Assembly (NCBI GenBank): GCA_028283655.1
Contig: JAPWKE010000003.1
Coordinates: 1,054,001-1,118,000, forward strand
Source: Acidobacteriaceae bacterium
GTDB taxonomy: Bacteria; Acidobacteriota; Terriglobia; Terriglobales; Acidobacteriaceae
Direction: 5' to 3'
DNA: 64,000 bases
Shown here in pieces: positions 19,109 through 29,110 of the stretch (the first letter of the stretch is position 1; every line of letters starts with the position of its first letter). A program made the translations under genes and the position numbers. A model generated the notes under the pieces. The model saw only the letters and a program-made list of their open reading frames with translations. It was not told the origin of the DNA and did no database searches.

Positions 19109-20503
19109 TCACTTTGCCTCGCTCCGTCGAACTCCCAGCAGCTCTTCGATCGTCCTACCCTGAATCGACGCATCCAGAACTTCGACGGTATGAAAGGCAG
19201 GCACTTCGCCATGCCCCTGACGACGCAGGGACGCTGCCAGCTGTAGCAGGCAACCCGGATTCGCGCTCACCAACGCCTGCGCCTCGGTCGCCAGCACGTT
19301 GGCTGCTTTACGGTCGCCAAGCTCTTCAGCCGTTTCCGGGTAGAGCAGGTTGTACACGCCCGCTGATCCACAGCAGAGATTCGCTTCCGCAATCTCCCTC
19401 AACTCGACGCCGGGTATGCGGCCGAGCAATGATCGAGGAGCCGCATGGATGCCTTGCGCATGACGTAGATGACAGGCATCGTGATAGGCAATCGTCATCG
19501 TCAACGGATGAAAAACGGGACCATCGTCTACGCCAGTCAGCAACTCTGTAATGTCTCGGCACTTCGCGGAAAATGACTGCGCCCGCGCCGCCCACTCCAC
19601 ATCGTCGCGCAGCAGATGGCCGTACTCCTTCATCGTTGATCCGCAACCTGCGGCGTTCAACACCACGTACTCTGCGCCCGTCCGTTCGAACGCCGCAATC
19701 GCTCGCCTGGCATAGACCATGGCCTGTGCTTCAAGTCCGCTATGCACCAGCAGAGCTCCACAGCAGCCAGCATCTTGGGGAGCAGCCACCTCATAGCCGT
19801 ATGCCGTCAGCACCCGCGCCGTCGCCTGGTTCACCGGGTCAAAGAACGCATCCTGCACGCAACCCGCGAGGATCGCCACGCGTCCCCGTGCTGTTGCCTG
19901 CGCGGTATGGTGCTTCGCAAGAGAGTGAAACGGGTTCAGCGGAACCTTTGGTAGCAGAGCATCCATGGCTGCAAGTCGCCGAGGAAGAAGCTGCAACAAA
20001 CCCGAGGAACGCACAAGCTTCTGCAGACCACTCCGCTGGTACACCGCGAGTGGAACGCCCAGCAGGCGAAGCCGTTTGGGGTGAGGGAAGGTCGCAAACA
20101 GCATCCGACGAAACGCCCGGTCCGCCAGCGTTCGCGGCACGTTGCGCTCCACCTGAGCACGTGTGTCTTCGATCAGCTTGTTGTACTCCACGCCCGAAGG
20201 ACATGCGGTTACGCAGCTCATGCAGCCGAGGCAGTGGTCGATATGCTGCTGGAACGTCGTATCCAGCGGGGCTTCGCCCACGCTTGCCTTGCGCATCATC
20301 CAGATGCGTCCACGCGGCGAGTCCATCTCATTGCCCCAAAGCGTGTACGTCGGGCAGGCTGGAAGGCAAAAGCCACAGTGGACGCACGTATCCATTACGT
20401 GTTTTTCGGGAGCATGGTGAGCGTCGAATGCAGACGGCTTCACCCCTGCGCCAATGCTGACAAGGCTTTGTGGAGCCACGCCCGTACTTTCGTTCGCCGC
20501 CAT
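19109..20503 (-). CDS. glcF: Glycolate oxidase iron-sulfur subunit GlcF
   Basis: Electron-transfer subunit of membrane-associated glycolate oxidase, 464 residues. Two ferredoxin-type [4Fe-4S] motifs lie near the N-terminus (CVHCGFCLPACP and CLGCMSCVTACP). Two cysteine-rich CCG domains follow (QDAGCCGALLVHSGLEAQAM with AAGCGSTMKEYGHLL; DACHLRHAQG with NLCCGSAGVYN). The protein is complete. It immediately follows glcE (no gap) and is followed after 32 bases by the hydratase-like gene. It pairs with GlcD and GlcE encoded upstream. Confidence 0.94.
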   Translation of the reverse strand: MAANESTGVAPQSLVSIGAGVKPSAFDAHHAPEKHVMDTCVHCGFCLPACPTYTLWGNEMDSPRGRIWMMRKASVGEAPLDTTFQQHIDHCLGCMSCVTACPSGVEYNKLIEDTRAQVERNVPRTLADRAFRRMLFATFPHPKRLRLLGVPLAVYQRSGLQKLVRSSGLLQLLPRRLAAMDALLPKVPLNPFHSLAKHHTAQATARGRVAILAGCVQDAFFDPVNQATARVLTAYGYEVAAPQDAGCCGALLVHSGLEAQAMVYARRAIAAFERTGAEYVVLNAAGCGSTMKEYGHLLRDDVEWAARAQSFSAKCRDITELLTGVDDGPVFHPLTMTIAYHDACHLRHAQGIHAAPRSLLGRIPGVELREIAEANLCCGSAGVYNLLYPETAEELGDRKAANVLATEAQALVSANPGCLLQLAASLRRQGHGEVPAFHTVEVLDASIQGRTIEELLGVRRSEAK

Positions 20504-21730
20504 TTAGAGGCCTCCGACGAACTTGCCGGTGTTCAGCGTCGCGGCAGGGTCAAACTCTTCTTTCACAGCACGCATCATGTCGATTGCTTGTGGCGGAATT
20601 CCCCAGGCGTCGATCAACGAAGGCAGCCATCCACGCTGCAGCACCACCACGTTGCCTCCGCTCGAACGCAGTCGGGCACGCAAATCCTCAACGGTAGCGA
20701 CGACTGTTTCTGGCGGAGCTTCACATGAAACGGTTACCACGCCAACAGGATCGACCACCGCACGGAAGTGATGATCCGGCTGCTGCGAAAGCTGCGCAAA
20801 GCCTGCCAGCAGCGGTGCGAGCTTCGCAGGCAGCGCGGTAATCTTCAGCACGGTGGCTTCGGCGTTTGCCTTCAACACTTCATCCCGCACCTGCCATACG
20901 CCCGCATCTGCCGTCGTCAACACTAACGCTCCAGCCAGTTCTTCCAGCCGGATCGCATGTTCGTTTACGACGGAAGCATCCGACGCCAACTCCACATCCA
21001 GTGCGAACGCTGTGCTCTCGTTCCGCATCTGCAGACGCTCAATCGCGAGTGATGCCGCAAGCGCCCGCTTCATAAACTCTGCCAGCTCCAACGCATCCGT
21101 CGACCGTGCCGTAAAGCTCTTCGCGACGGCAGGTATGGGATGCAGGCGAAAGGTCATCTCTGTCACGATGCCCAGCGTTCCAAACGATCCCAGGAAGAGC
21201 TTCGGCAGATCGTACCCCGCGACGTTCTTCACGACCTTGCCGCCAGAGCGTGCAATAGTTCCATCGGCCAGCACCACGGTCACGCCCAGCACCAGGTCTC
21301 GCAGCGAGCCATAGCGCAGCCGCAGCAATCCACTGTCGTTCGTCGCCAGCACTCCACCAACAGTTGCAGCCTCTGCGGCGAACGCATCGAGCGCCACACG
21401 CTGCCCATGTTGCGCAAGGCTCTCCTGCATCGCTGCCCACGTCGTTCCCGCTCCAACTGTCGCCGTCAGGTCCTGCCACACGTGCTCACGCACACCCGCC
21501 AACTCACGCGTGCTCAGCATCAGGTCCGCCGCGACATCGTTGCCCCAGCCGCTTTTTGTTCCGGCGCCAGCAGGAGTCACCACCAGTTTCTCGCGCGAAG
21601 CAATCTTCATCACTACGGCTACATGTTCGGTAGACACCGGAGCGAGCACACGCATCGCATCGGTCGTCTCCAATGACGCACCGGCAGCTTCTTCAAGTTC
21701 GTGGAGCAGAGCAGGAGAGAGTTCACGCAT
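20504..21730 (-). CDS. glcE: Glycolate oxidase FAD-binding subunit GlcE
   Basis: Second flavoprotein subunit of glycolate oxidase, 408 residues from the ATG at 21730, which follows a GGAG site. The FAD_binding_4 domain includes LVVTPAGAGTKSGWGN, the GGVLATNDSGLLRLRYGSLRD stretch and KNVAGYDLPKLFLGSFGTLG. The C-terminal part (DPAATLNTGKFVGGL) is typical of GlcE. It begins one base after the glcD stop and abuts glcF, the canonical glcDEF arrangement. Confidence 0.93.
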   Translation of the reverse strand: MRELSPALLHELEEAAGASLETTDAMRVLAPVSTEHVAVVMKIASREKLVVTPAGAGTKSGWGNDVAADLMLSTRELAGVREHVWQDLTATVGAGTTWAAMQESLAQHGQRVALDAFAAEAATVGGVLATNDSGLLRLRYGSLRDLVLGVTVVLADGTIARSGGKVVKNVAGYDLPKLFLGSFGTLGIVTEMTFRLHPIPAVAKSFTARSTDALELAEFMKRALAASLAIERLQMRNESTAFALDVELASDASVVNEHAIRLEELAGALVLTTADAGVWQVRDEVLKANAEATVLKITALPAKLAPLLAGFAQLSQQPDHHFRAVVDPVGVVTVSCEAPPETVVATVEDLRARLRSSGGNVVVLQRGWLPSLIDAWGIPPQAIDMMRAVKEEFDPAATLNTGKFVGGL

Positions 21731-21731
21731 A

Positions 21732-23216
21732 TTAAAAGATCTCCGCGACACCGGCCGTTACCAGCGGATGCTCGCGATACGGTCCGTTATGTTGTTCACC
21801 GCACAAACGCGGCGTGGGGAAAAGTTTGTCAGGGTTCGCAAGGTTCTGCGGATCGAACGCGCGTCGTACTCGTTGCATGACGGCCAGGTCCGGCAGGGCG
21901 TACATGTAGCTCATCTCGCACTGCTTCTCGCGGCCCACGCCATGCTCGCCGGTGATCGACCCGCCCGCATCGACGCACAGCCGCAGCAGTTGATAGGAGA
22001 CCTCGAGAGCACGAGCTTCTTCACCTGCAATCGACCCATCGTAAAGGACCATCGGATGCAGATTGCCATCCCCTGCATGGAAGACGTTCGCAATTCGCAG
22101 GCCTGTTTCACGGCTCAACTCCTCGAACTGCGCCAGCACGCGTGGCAACGCGGTACGGGGAATCACGCCGTCCTGCACGATGTAGTTCGGCGACACTCGC
22201 CCCATCGCAGCAAACGCAGCCTTGCGCCCCTTCCACACCACGGCCCGTTCAGCATCACTCTGCGCCAGCCGTTGTTCCGTGGCTCCATTGCGTTCTGCCA
22301 GCTCGCGAACCGTCTTCATCTGCGCTAGCACCTCGCTCGTCGGCCCGTCCAACTCCACTAGCAACAGCGCCTCACACTCCGGATAACCGGCATGAACAGC
22401 CGCCTCGCTGGCGATGATGGCTGTACGGTCCATAATTTCCATCGCCGACGCCAGCGTGCCGCTCGCAATGACATCGCTCACCGTCTGCGCCGCGGCTCCA
22501 ATAGCATCGAACGCGGCGAGCAGCGTCTGAACTGTCTCCGGGCGGCGTACGATCCGCAGGACCACCTTGGTTACAACGCCCAGCGTGCCTTCACTGCCCA
22601 CAAACACGCCCAGCAGATCGTACCCAGGAGTCTCGGCCACGCCGTGCTCGCTTCCAAGCCATGTCAGCGTGCCGTCCGACAGCACGACCTCGCAGCCCAC
22701 CACATGCGTCGTCGTAAAGCCATACTTCAGGCAGTGCGCTCCACCAGCGTTCTCCGCAATGTTCCCACCCAGCGTGCATACCGTTTGCGACGAAGGATCG
22801 GGTGCAAAGAAGTAGCCCTGTGAACGAACGCGTTCTGTCACCTGCGCATTCGTCACGCCTGGCTCTGCCACTACACGCTCGTTGTCGAAGTCCACCGCAA
22901 GAATGCGGTTCATGCGGGCAAGCCCGATTACCACGCAACCTTCAAGCGGCAGCGCGCCTCCGCTCAGCCCCGTGCCCGCTCCACGCGCCACAAACGGAAT
23001 TTTGTGCTGATGGCAAAGCCGGACGACAGCCTGTACCTCGGCTGAGGTTCGCGGCAACACAACTGCTCCCGGCACCGCTCGGAAGTTTGTCAGGCCATCG
23101 CACTCATAGGTTTGTAGCTCTGCCTTGTTCAGAATCAGCCCTGAACCAAGCACACGCGAAAGCTCCGCAAGCATGACCGGCGGAATCTCTACGGGATCGC
23201 TTGCGGAACTTTGCAT
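21732..23216 (-). CDS. glcD: Glycolate oxidase catalytic subunit GlcD
   Basis: FAD-dependent subunit that oxidises glycolate (and often D-lactate) to the 2-oxoacid, 494 residues. The FAD-binding region has VARGAGTGLSGGALPLEG, PDPSSQTVCTLGGNIAENAG and a YDLLGVFVGSEGTLG stretch. The C-terminal FAD-oxidase domain has NVFHAGDGNLHPMVLYDG and SITGEHGVGREK, the conserved metal and substrate histidines. It lies 12 bases after ymdB and one base before glcE. Confidence 0.95.
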   Translation of the reverse strand: MQSSASDPVEIPPVMLAELSRVLGSGLILNKAELQTYECDGLTNFRAVPGAVVLPRTSAEVQAVVRLCHQHKIPFVARGAGTGLSGGALPLEGCVVIGLARMNRILAVDFDNERVVAEPGVTNAQVTERVRSQGYFFAPDPSSQTVCTLGGNIAENAGGAHCLKYGFTTTHVVGCEVVLSDGTLTWLGSEHGVAETPGYDLLGVFVGSEGTLGVVTKVVLRIVRRPETVQTLLAAFDAIGAAAQTVSDVIASGTLASAMEIMDRTAIIASEAAVHAGYPECEALLLVELDGPTSEVLAQMKTVRELAERNGATEQRLAQSDAERAVVWKGRKAAFAAMGRVSPNYIVQDGVIPRTALPRVLAQFEELSRETGLRIANVFHAGDGNLHPMVLYDGSIAGEEARALEVSYQLLRLCVDAGGSITGEHGVGREKQCEMSYMYALPDLAVMQRVRRAFDPQNLANPDKLFPTPRLCGEQHNGPYREHPLVTAGVAEIF

Positions 23217-23228
23217 GATGACCTGCTC

Positions 23229-24023
23229 TTACTCGCCCAGCATGATGCGTTGTACGCGGTACGCGCGGCCGGTGGCGCCGTCGCACTCAATCAGGGTCGC
23301 GCACATTTTGGGGTTGCCCTTCGCGGCTTCAAACTTGCCCGGCATTCCGGTCAGGAAACGCTTCAGCACAAGCTCCGTCTCCACACCAATGACCGAGTCA
23401 TAAGGTCCGCTCATGCCTACGTCCGTCTGGAACGCGGTGCCACCCGGCAACACGCGTTCATCCGCCGTCGGAATATGCGTATGTGTCCCCAGCACCGCGG
23501 TCACGCGGCCGTCGAGGTACCAACCCATCGCTACCTTTTCGCTCGTCGCTTCTGCATGGAAGTCCAACAGAATGACCTTCGCCGTAAGCTGCGACAGAAT
23601 CTCGTCCGCTTTGCGGAACGGGTCATCGCAGGAGCTCATAAAGACACGCCCCTGCATGTTGAAAACTGCGAACTCCTGCCCGTTTGGCAACGCACCCTGG
23701 TAGACGCCATAGCCTGGCGCCTTGTCGTTATAGTTCGCAGGCCGAATAATGCGGCGATTGCGGTCGTGCGAGTCCTCCGGGACCGACATGTACTCAAAGA
23801 TTTCCTTTTTGTCCCAGATGTGGTTTCCGGTCGTGATGACGTGCGCGCCAAGGTCGTACAGCTCTTCTGCGATCGACGGCGTAATGCCGAAACCACCGGC
23901 AGCGTTCTCGCCGTTGATGATCAGCAGATCGACAGCATTGGTCTCAACGACATGGGGTAGATGTTCGCGAACGATGTGACGCCCGGCCGAACCGAAAACA
24001 TCACCGACAAAGAGAATATTCAC
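23229..24023 (-). CDS. ymdB: YmdB-family metallophosphoesterase
   Basis: A 264-residue member of the TIGR00282 family. The Bacillus YmdB is a 2',3'-cyclic nucleotide phosphodiesterase affecting biofilm and motility. Metal ligands are all seen: GDVFGSAGR, INGENAAGGFG, TGNHIWDKKEI, DFHAEATSEK and GTHTHIPTADERVLPGGTAF. The protein is full length. It is the first gene of the glycolate operon (12 bases to glcD) and is transcribed divergently from the aminotransferase gene across only 48 bases. Why it is grouped with glycolate genes is unclear; it may simply supply the promoter. Confidence 0.9.
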   Translation of the reverse strand: MNILFVGDVFGSAGRHIVREHLPHVVETNAVDLLIINGENAAGGFGITPSIAEELYDLGAHVITTGNHIWDKKEIFEYMSVPEDSHDRNRRIIRPANYNDKAPGYGVYQGALPNGQEFAVFNMQGRVFMSSCDDPFRKADEILSQLTAKVILLDFHAEATSEKVAMGWYLDGRVTAVLGTHTHIPTADERVLPGGTAFQTDVGMSGPYDSVIGVETELVLKRFLTGMPGKFEAAKGNPKMCATLIECDGATGRAYRVQRIMLGE

Positions 24024-24071
24024 GCGTCTGAGTGTACTAGCGGCGCGTGTGGGAGGACTATCCTAATACCC

Positions 24072-25148
24072 ATGATCGAGATGCAGTACAACTTCCCGCT
24101 GCTTCCGGGAATGGCCGCACAATGGCGGGAACGTCTCCGCCACGCCGTCGACCAGCTCGAAGACGAAAACTTTGAAGAGCTCCGTCCCAGCTTTCGCACG
24201 GACATGTCGGCCGTCATTGCTACTGGCGCAAAGTGGATGGGGATGCCTGCCGAACGCACCTACCTGATCGAAGGCGTGCACCACGGCACCCTCATCGCCA
24301 TGCTGGCCGCGGGTCTCGCCGGCCAAACCATCGCGGTGGACGAACTCGCTTACACCGGTGCTCTCGACCAGGCCCGCGCGCTTGGCTCACCGCTCGTCGC
24401 CTGCCGTGTGGACGAAGAAGCCATGACCCCCGAAAGCCTGCAGGCCGTCTGCGCGGCCGCAGCCAAAACGGAGAAGCCCGTCCGCGGCGTCTACCTCACG
24501 CCAAACGTGCACAATCCGCTCGGCACAACCGCCTCGCTGGCCCGTCGTGAGGCGCTCGTTGCCGTCGCTCGTGACTTCGACCTCTGCATCCTTGAAGACA
24601 ACGCCTACGGCTTCATGGACCCAGCTGCCCCCGCAGCCATCGCCACACTCGCGCCAGAGCGCACCTTCTTCGTCGACGGCCTCAGCAAGTGCTACGCCCC
24701 GGCCACCCGCACCGGCTTCATCACCGTGCCGGAACGCTGGAAACACGCCATGCACGGCGCCATCAAAAACACCGCTACCGGCGGCTCCATCGTCCATGCT
24801 CGCGCCTCTGCTTCGCTTATCGAAGATGGAACTCTTGCTGCCACGATCGCCGCAAAAAATGCAGAAGGCGCAACCCGCAACGCCGCTGCGCGAGCACTCC
24901 TCGGCGACCGATGCCACCCCGGCGTAAAAGCCGCCTGGCACCTCTGGGTGCGGCTGCCTGACGGCATCTCTCCCCAGAGCTTCGAAGCCCGGATGCGCGA
25001 GCGAGGCATCCTCCTCACCGGCGGAAACTGGTTCGCCGTGGCAGCAGGCGCCCCCAACGGCTTCCGCATCGCCCTCGGCGGCGAACCCCAGCGCGAGCGG
25101 ATGATGCAGGGAATTGAGACCATCGCGAAAGAACTAAAGATCCTCTAA
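24072..25148 (+). CDS. PLP-dependent aminotransferase (class I/II fold, MocR-like catalytic domain)
   Basis: Fold-type I aminotransferase of 358 residues without a DNA-binding domain. The Schiff-base lysine is K206 (FVDGLSKCYAPATRTGF). Phosphate and ring contacts include TPNVHNPLGT and EDNAYG (D176, Y179), and FRIALGGE carries the substrate-carboxylate arginine. The substrate is unknown. The open frame extends to 23961 into ymdB, but the ATG at 24072 gives a normal N-terminus. A GGGAGGA lies about 15 bases upstream, rather far, so the ATG at 24081 is a possible alternative start. Confidence 0.82.
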   Translation: MIEMQYNFPLLPGMAAQWRERLRHAVDQLEDENFEELRPSFRTDMSAVIATGAKWMGMPAERTYLIEGVHHGTLIAMLAAGLAGQTIAVDELAYTGALDQARALGSPLVACRVDEEAMTPESLQAVCAAAAKTEKPVRGVYLTPNVHNPLGTTASLARREALVAVARDFDLCILEDNAYGFMDPAAPAAIATLAPERTFFVDGLSKCYAPATRTGFITVPERWKHAMHGAIKNTATGGSIVHARASASLIEDGTLAATIAAKNAEGATRNAAARALLGDRCHPGVKAAWHLWVRLPDGISPQSFEARMRERGILLTGGNWFAVAAGAPNGFRIALGGEPQRERMMQGIETIAKELKIL

Positions 25149-25169
25149 ACCCAACCCGCAAAGACGACG

Positions 25170-25216
25170 AAGGCCGCCAACCCGCCACGACTCTCGTGGC
25201 GAAACCTGGCGGCCTT
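25170..25216. terminator. Bidirectional terminator between aminotransferase and lysS
   Basis: Nested stem: outer 10 bp (25170-25179 with 25207-25216) and inner 8 bp (25183-25190 with 25194-25201). On the plus strand it is followed by a T-rich stretch (25221-25230). The two flanking genes converge on it. Confidence 0.8.
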
Positions 25217-25255
25217 AGCGTTTTCTTTTTGCAGCTTTCGGTAGAACCAGCGAGC

Positions 25256-27085
<1,830 letters not shown>

Positions 27086-27099
27086 TTCGTAGGCTCGCT

Positions 27100-27129
27100 T
27101 TGCTTGGAAATCTCAGAGTTCAGTATAGT
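27100..27129 (+). promoter_or_regulatory. Possible sigma70-type promoter of atpZ-atpI-atpB-atpE
   Basis: A -35-like TTGCTT (27100-27105), an 18-base spacer and a -10-like TATAGT (27124-27129) lie 25 bases before the atpZ ATG and point away from lysS. The -10 is good (5/6), the -35 moderate. Confidence 0.4.
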
Positions 27130-27153
27130 TTGGCCTTGGAGCTACTGAGAGCC

Positions 27154-27396
27154 ATGACAGACAACGACCCACAGAAAAAGAGCGGAGCACTCAGCGACCT
27201 GGTAAAAGCCGAGTCCATGATTCAGCTTGCGCTGGTACTGCCCATCGGTTGCGTACTCGGCTGGCTGCTCGGTTCCGCGCTGGACAAGCACTTCCACACG
27301 GAGTGGATCGGCGTCGTCGGCATCGTGCTCGGCGCCATCGGCGGCTTCATCCAGATCTTCCGCATGGCACAGCGGTATATGAAGCGGGGCAGCTAG
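27154..27396 (+). CDS. atpZ: AtpZ/AtpI-type ATP synthase accessory protein
   Basis: Small inner-membrane protein of 80 residues with two hydrophobic helices (about 26-42 and 52-70), the second rich in glycine (VVGIVLGAIGGFIQIFRM). Layout and position at the head of an ATP synthase gene cluster match AtpZ, which assists c-ring assembly or Mg2+/Ca2+ handling together with AtpI. The frame is open upstream to 27100, but the ATG at 27154 is the natural start. The TAG stop overlaps the next start (TAGTG). Confidence 0.75.
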   Translation: MTDNDPQKKSGALSDLVKAESMIQLALVLPIGCVLGWLLGSALDKHFHTEWIGVVGIVLGAIGGFIQIFRMAQRYMKRGS

Positions 27397-27824
27397 TGAG
27401 CAGTACGTTCGACCTTTCCAATTTCACCGACGCTGAAGCGTCGGCCATCATCGTCCGCGCCTTGCGCTGGGTGGCTCTGCTGGCCGTCATCACCGCGCCC
27501 ATCGTCGCCTGGAAGCTCGGCTGGCAGAGTGCTTTACTCCTGGTCGCGGGTGCGGCTATCTCCGCCGCAGGCCTCTGGAAGTGGCTCCGGCTGATGACCG
27601 CCGTCATCGCCCGCATGGACACTTCGAGCGATACTCGCACGCCCCGGCCTCTAGGCAGAGTCCTCCTCGGTTTCTTCCTCACCCTCGGGCTGATGCTTGT
27701 GGTGCTCTATGGTAGTCTTAAGCTCTTGGATGGTTCTGTTTACGCGCTCTTTGCTGGGCTCGGAATGGGGATCGTAGCCCTGACAATCGAAGCGATTCGT
27801 ACAGTCAAGGCATGGACGGTCTAG
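27396..27824 (+). CDS. atpI: AtpI-like ATP synthase subunit I
   Basis: Membrane protein of 142 residues with four hydrophobic segments arranged as two pairs (about 20-60 and 88-135). This is the size and topology of ATP synthase I-chain proteins that help assemble the c-ring. Sequence conservation in this family is weak, so the call rests mainly on topology and on the position between atpZ and atpB. It starts with GTG at 27396, overlapping the atpZ stop by one base. The open frame reaching back to 27249 is out of frame with atpZ and was not used. Confidence 0.65.
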   Translation: MSSTFDLSNFTDAEASAIIVRALRWVALLAVITAPIVAWKLGWQSALLLVAGAAISAAGLWKWLRLMTAVIARMDTSSDTRTPRPLGRVLLGFFLTLGLMLVVLYGSLKLLDGSVYALFAGLGMGIVALTIEAIRTVKAWTV

Positions 27825-27855
27825 CCGTAAACCTGCGCCTCCACACAAAATAGCT

Positions 27856-28587
27856 ATGCCGACACAACTTCTGCTCACTCGATTTCTGAATCATTTGTTC
27901 GCCGCTCCGGTGGACAAGCTCCTGGCCGCCGTGCACGTCACGCCGAAGTACGCCAGTGCGCCCATCACGAACTCGTTCGCGATGGAGCTGCTTGTCTTCG
28001 CCGCATTGCTGGTGTACTTCGTCATCGTCCGTGTCTCCATGAACGTTGAAAAGCCTAACGGTGTGCAGCATCTCGCCGAAATGAGCCAGGAGTTTGTGGC
28101 TGATCAGGCTTCGCAGATCATCGGCCACGGCTACGAACGCTTCGTCGGTTTCCTCACGACGATCGCGTTGTTCATCCTGCTGGCGAACCTCATGGGTCTC
28201 GTCCCGGGGCTCGAATCGCCGACCGCTGACGTCGTCGTGCCGCTTGGTCTGGCTCTCGTCACGTTTGTGTACTACCACTACCATGGCATCCGCGTGAACG
28301 GCTTTGCGTACATCAAGCAGTTCCTCGGCCCCGTGTGGGCGATCTCCTGGCTGATGCTGCCGATCGAAATCATCTCGCACTTCGCGCGTATTCTTTCGCT
28401 TACGGTTCGTCTTTACGCCAACATGTTCGCCGGCGACCTGCTGACCCTGGCGTTCTTCTCGCTGGTTCCAGTCGGTATCCCACTCGTTTTCATGGGACTC
28501 CACCTCGGCGTGGCCATCGTTCAGGCGTACGTATTCATGCTGCTCGCGGCGATCTACCTGTCGCTCGCCGTCTCGCACGACCACTAA
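27856..28587 (+). CDS. atpB: ATP synthase F0 subunit a
   Basis: Stator channel subunit of F-type ATP synthase, 243 residues with about five to six membrane helices. The essential arginine lies in the conserved helix SHFARILSLTVRLYANMFAG. Other family features are FILLANLMGLVPG and the C-terminal VQAYVFMLLAAIYLSLAVSH with its conserved Gln. It lies 31 bases after atpI and 158 bases before atpE, with a hairpin in the latter gap. Confidence 0.96.
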   Translation: MPTQLLLTRFLNHLFAAPVDKLLAAVHVTPKYASAPITNSFAMELLVFAALLVYFVIVRVSMNVEKPNGVQHLAEMSQEFVADQASQIIGHGYERFVGFLTTIALFILLANLMGLVPGLESPTADVVVPLGLALVTFVYYHYHGIRVNGFAYIKQFLGPVWAISWLMLPIEIISHFARILSLTVRLYANMFAGDLLTLAFFSLVPVGIPLVFMGLHLGVAIVQAYVFMLLAAIYLSLAVSHDH

Positions 28588-28593
28588 GATTCA

Positions 28594-28617
28594 GCCGGGA
28601 CTGGCAACGGTCCCGGC
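28594..28617 (+). promoter_or_regulatory. Intercistronic stem-loop between atpB and atpE
   Basis: Perfect 8-bp GC-rich stem (28594-28601 with 28610-28617) and an 8-nt loop, starting just after the atpB stop and about 130 bases before atpE. No T-run follows, so it is not a standard terminator. An mRNA-processing or stabilising role that raises c-subunit expression is plausible but inferred. Confidence 0.45.
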
Positions 28618-28745
28618 GCACAAGAATTCTGCAGTTTGGGCGCTCCCTGGCTGCAGAAGGTTTCCGCCGCAAGCGTGAGGGGACCAGTACGGTGAGTCTC
28701 AACCACCCACTGGCGGCGAGATCTATGGGAGCACGGAGTACGTTC

Positions 28746-29045
28746 ATGAAGACTCTTCAGTACATCTTCACGGCGCTCGCAGCCATGCTGCTCGCCACCC
28801 CGGCTTTCGCTCAGGAAGCTGCCGCCACCAACCAGTGGGTTCCTCTCGCTGCTGGTCTCTCGATGGCCCTCGCTGCTGGTCTCTGCGGTCTTGCGCAGGG
28901 TAAGGCAACCGCTTCGGCTTCGGAAGCGCTCGCCCGCAACCCGGGTGCTCGCCCTGGCATCTTCATCTTCCTGATTCTCGGTCTGGCTTTCATCGAGTCA
29001 CTGGCTCTCTTCACCTTCGTTATCATCTTCCTGAAGGTCAAGTAA
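28746..29045 (+). CDS. atpE: ATP synthase F0 subunit c with N-terminal signal peptide
   Basis: Proton- or sodium-translocating rotor subunit, 99 residues. Residues 1-23 (MKTLQYIFTALAAMLLATPA then FAQ) form a cleavable-looking signal peptide, leaving a mature protein of about 76 residues with two helices. The ion-carrying Glu lies in helix 2 (LGLAFIESLALFTFVI). Helix 1 has a Gln at the position of the Na+-ligand Gln of Ilyobacter (GLAQGKATASASEALARNP), and Ser follows the Glu. The ATG at 28746 has GGAG seven bases upstream; an in-frame ATG at 28725 is less likely. A terminator follows. Subunits b, delta, alpha, gamma, beta and epsilon are not in the window. Confidence 0.93.
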   Translation: MKTLQYIFTALAAMLLATPAFAQEAAATNQWVPLAAGLSMALAAGLCGLAQGKATASASEALARNPGARPGIFIFLILGLAFIESLALFTFVIIFLKVK

Positions 29046-29084
29046 GCCCGTCAGGTTCGGTCTGCCGAATCAATCGAGCTAAGA

Positions 29085-29110
29085 AAAGCCCCCGCTTCGG
29101 CGGGGGCTTT
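29085..29110 (+). terminator. Intrinsic terminator of the atpZIBE cluster (UUCG tetraloop)
   Basis: 11-bp perfect stem (29085-29095 with 29100-29110) closed by a C(UUCG)G tetraloop and followed by a T-rich run (29108-29118). Confidence 0.92.

Noticed and set aside
29051-29080. tRNA-like TTCGGTCTGCCGAATC stretch
   Set aside because: No acceptor or anticodon stems can be built around it; not a tRNA.
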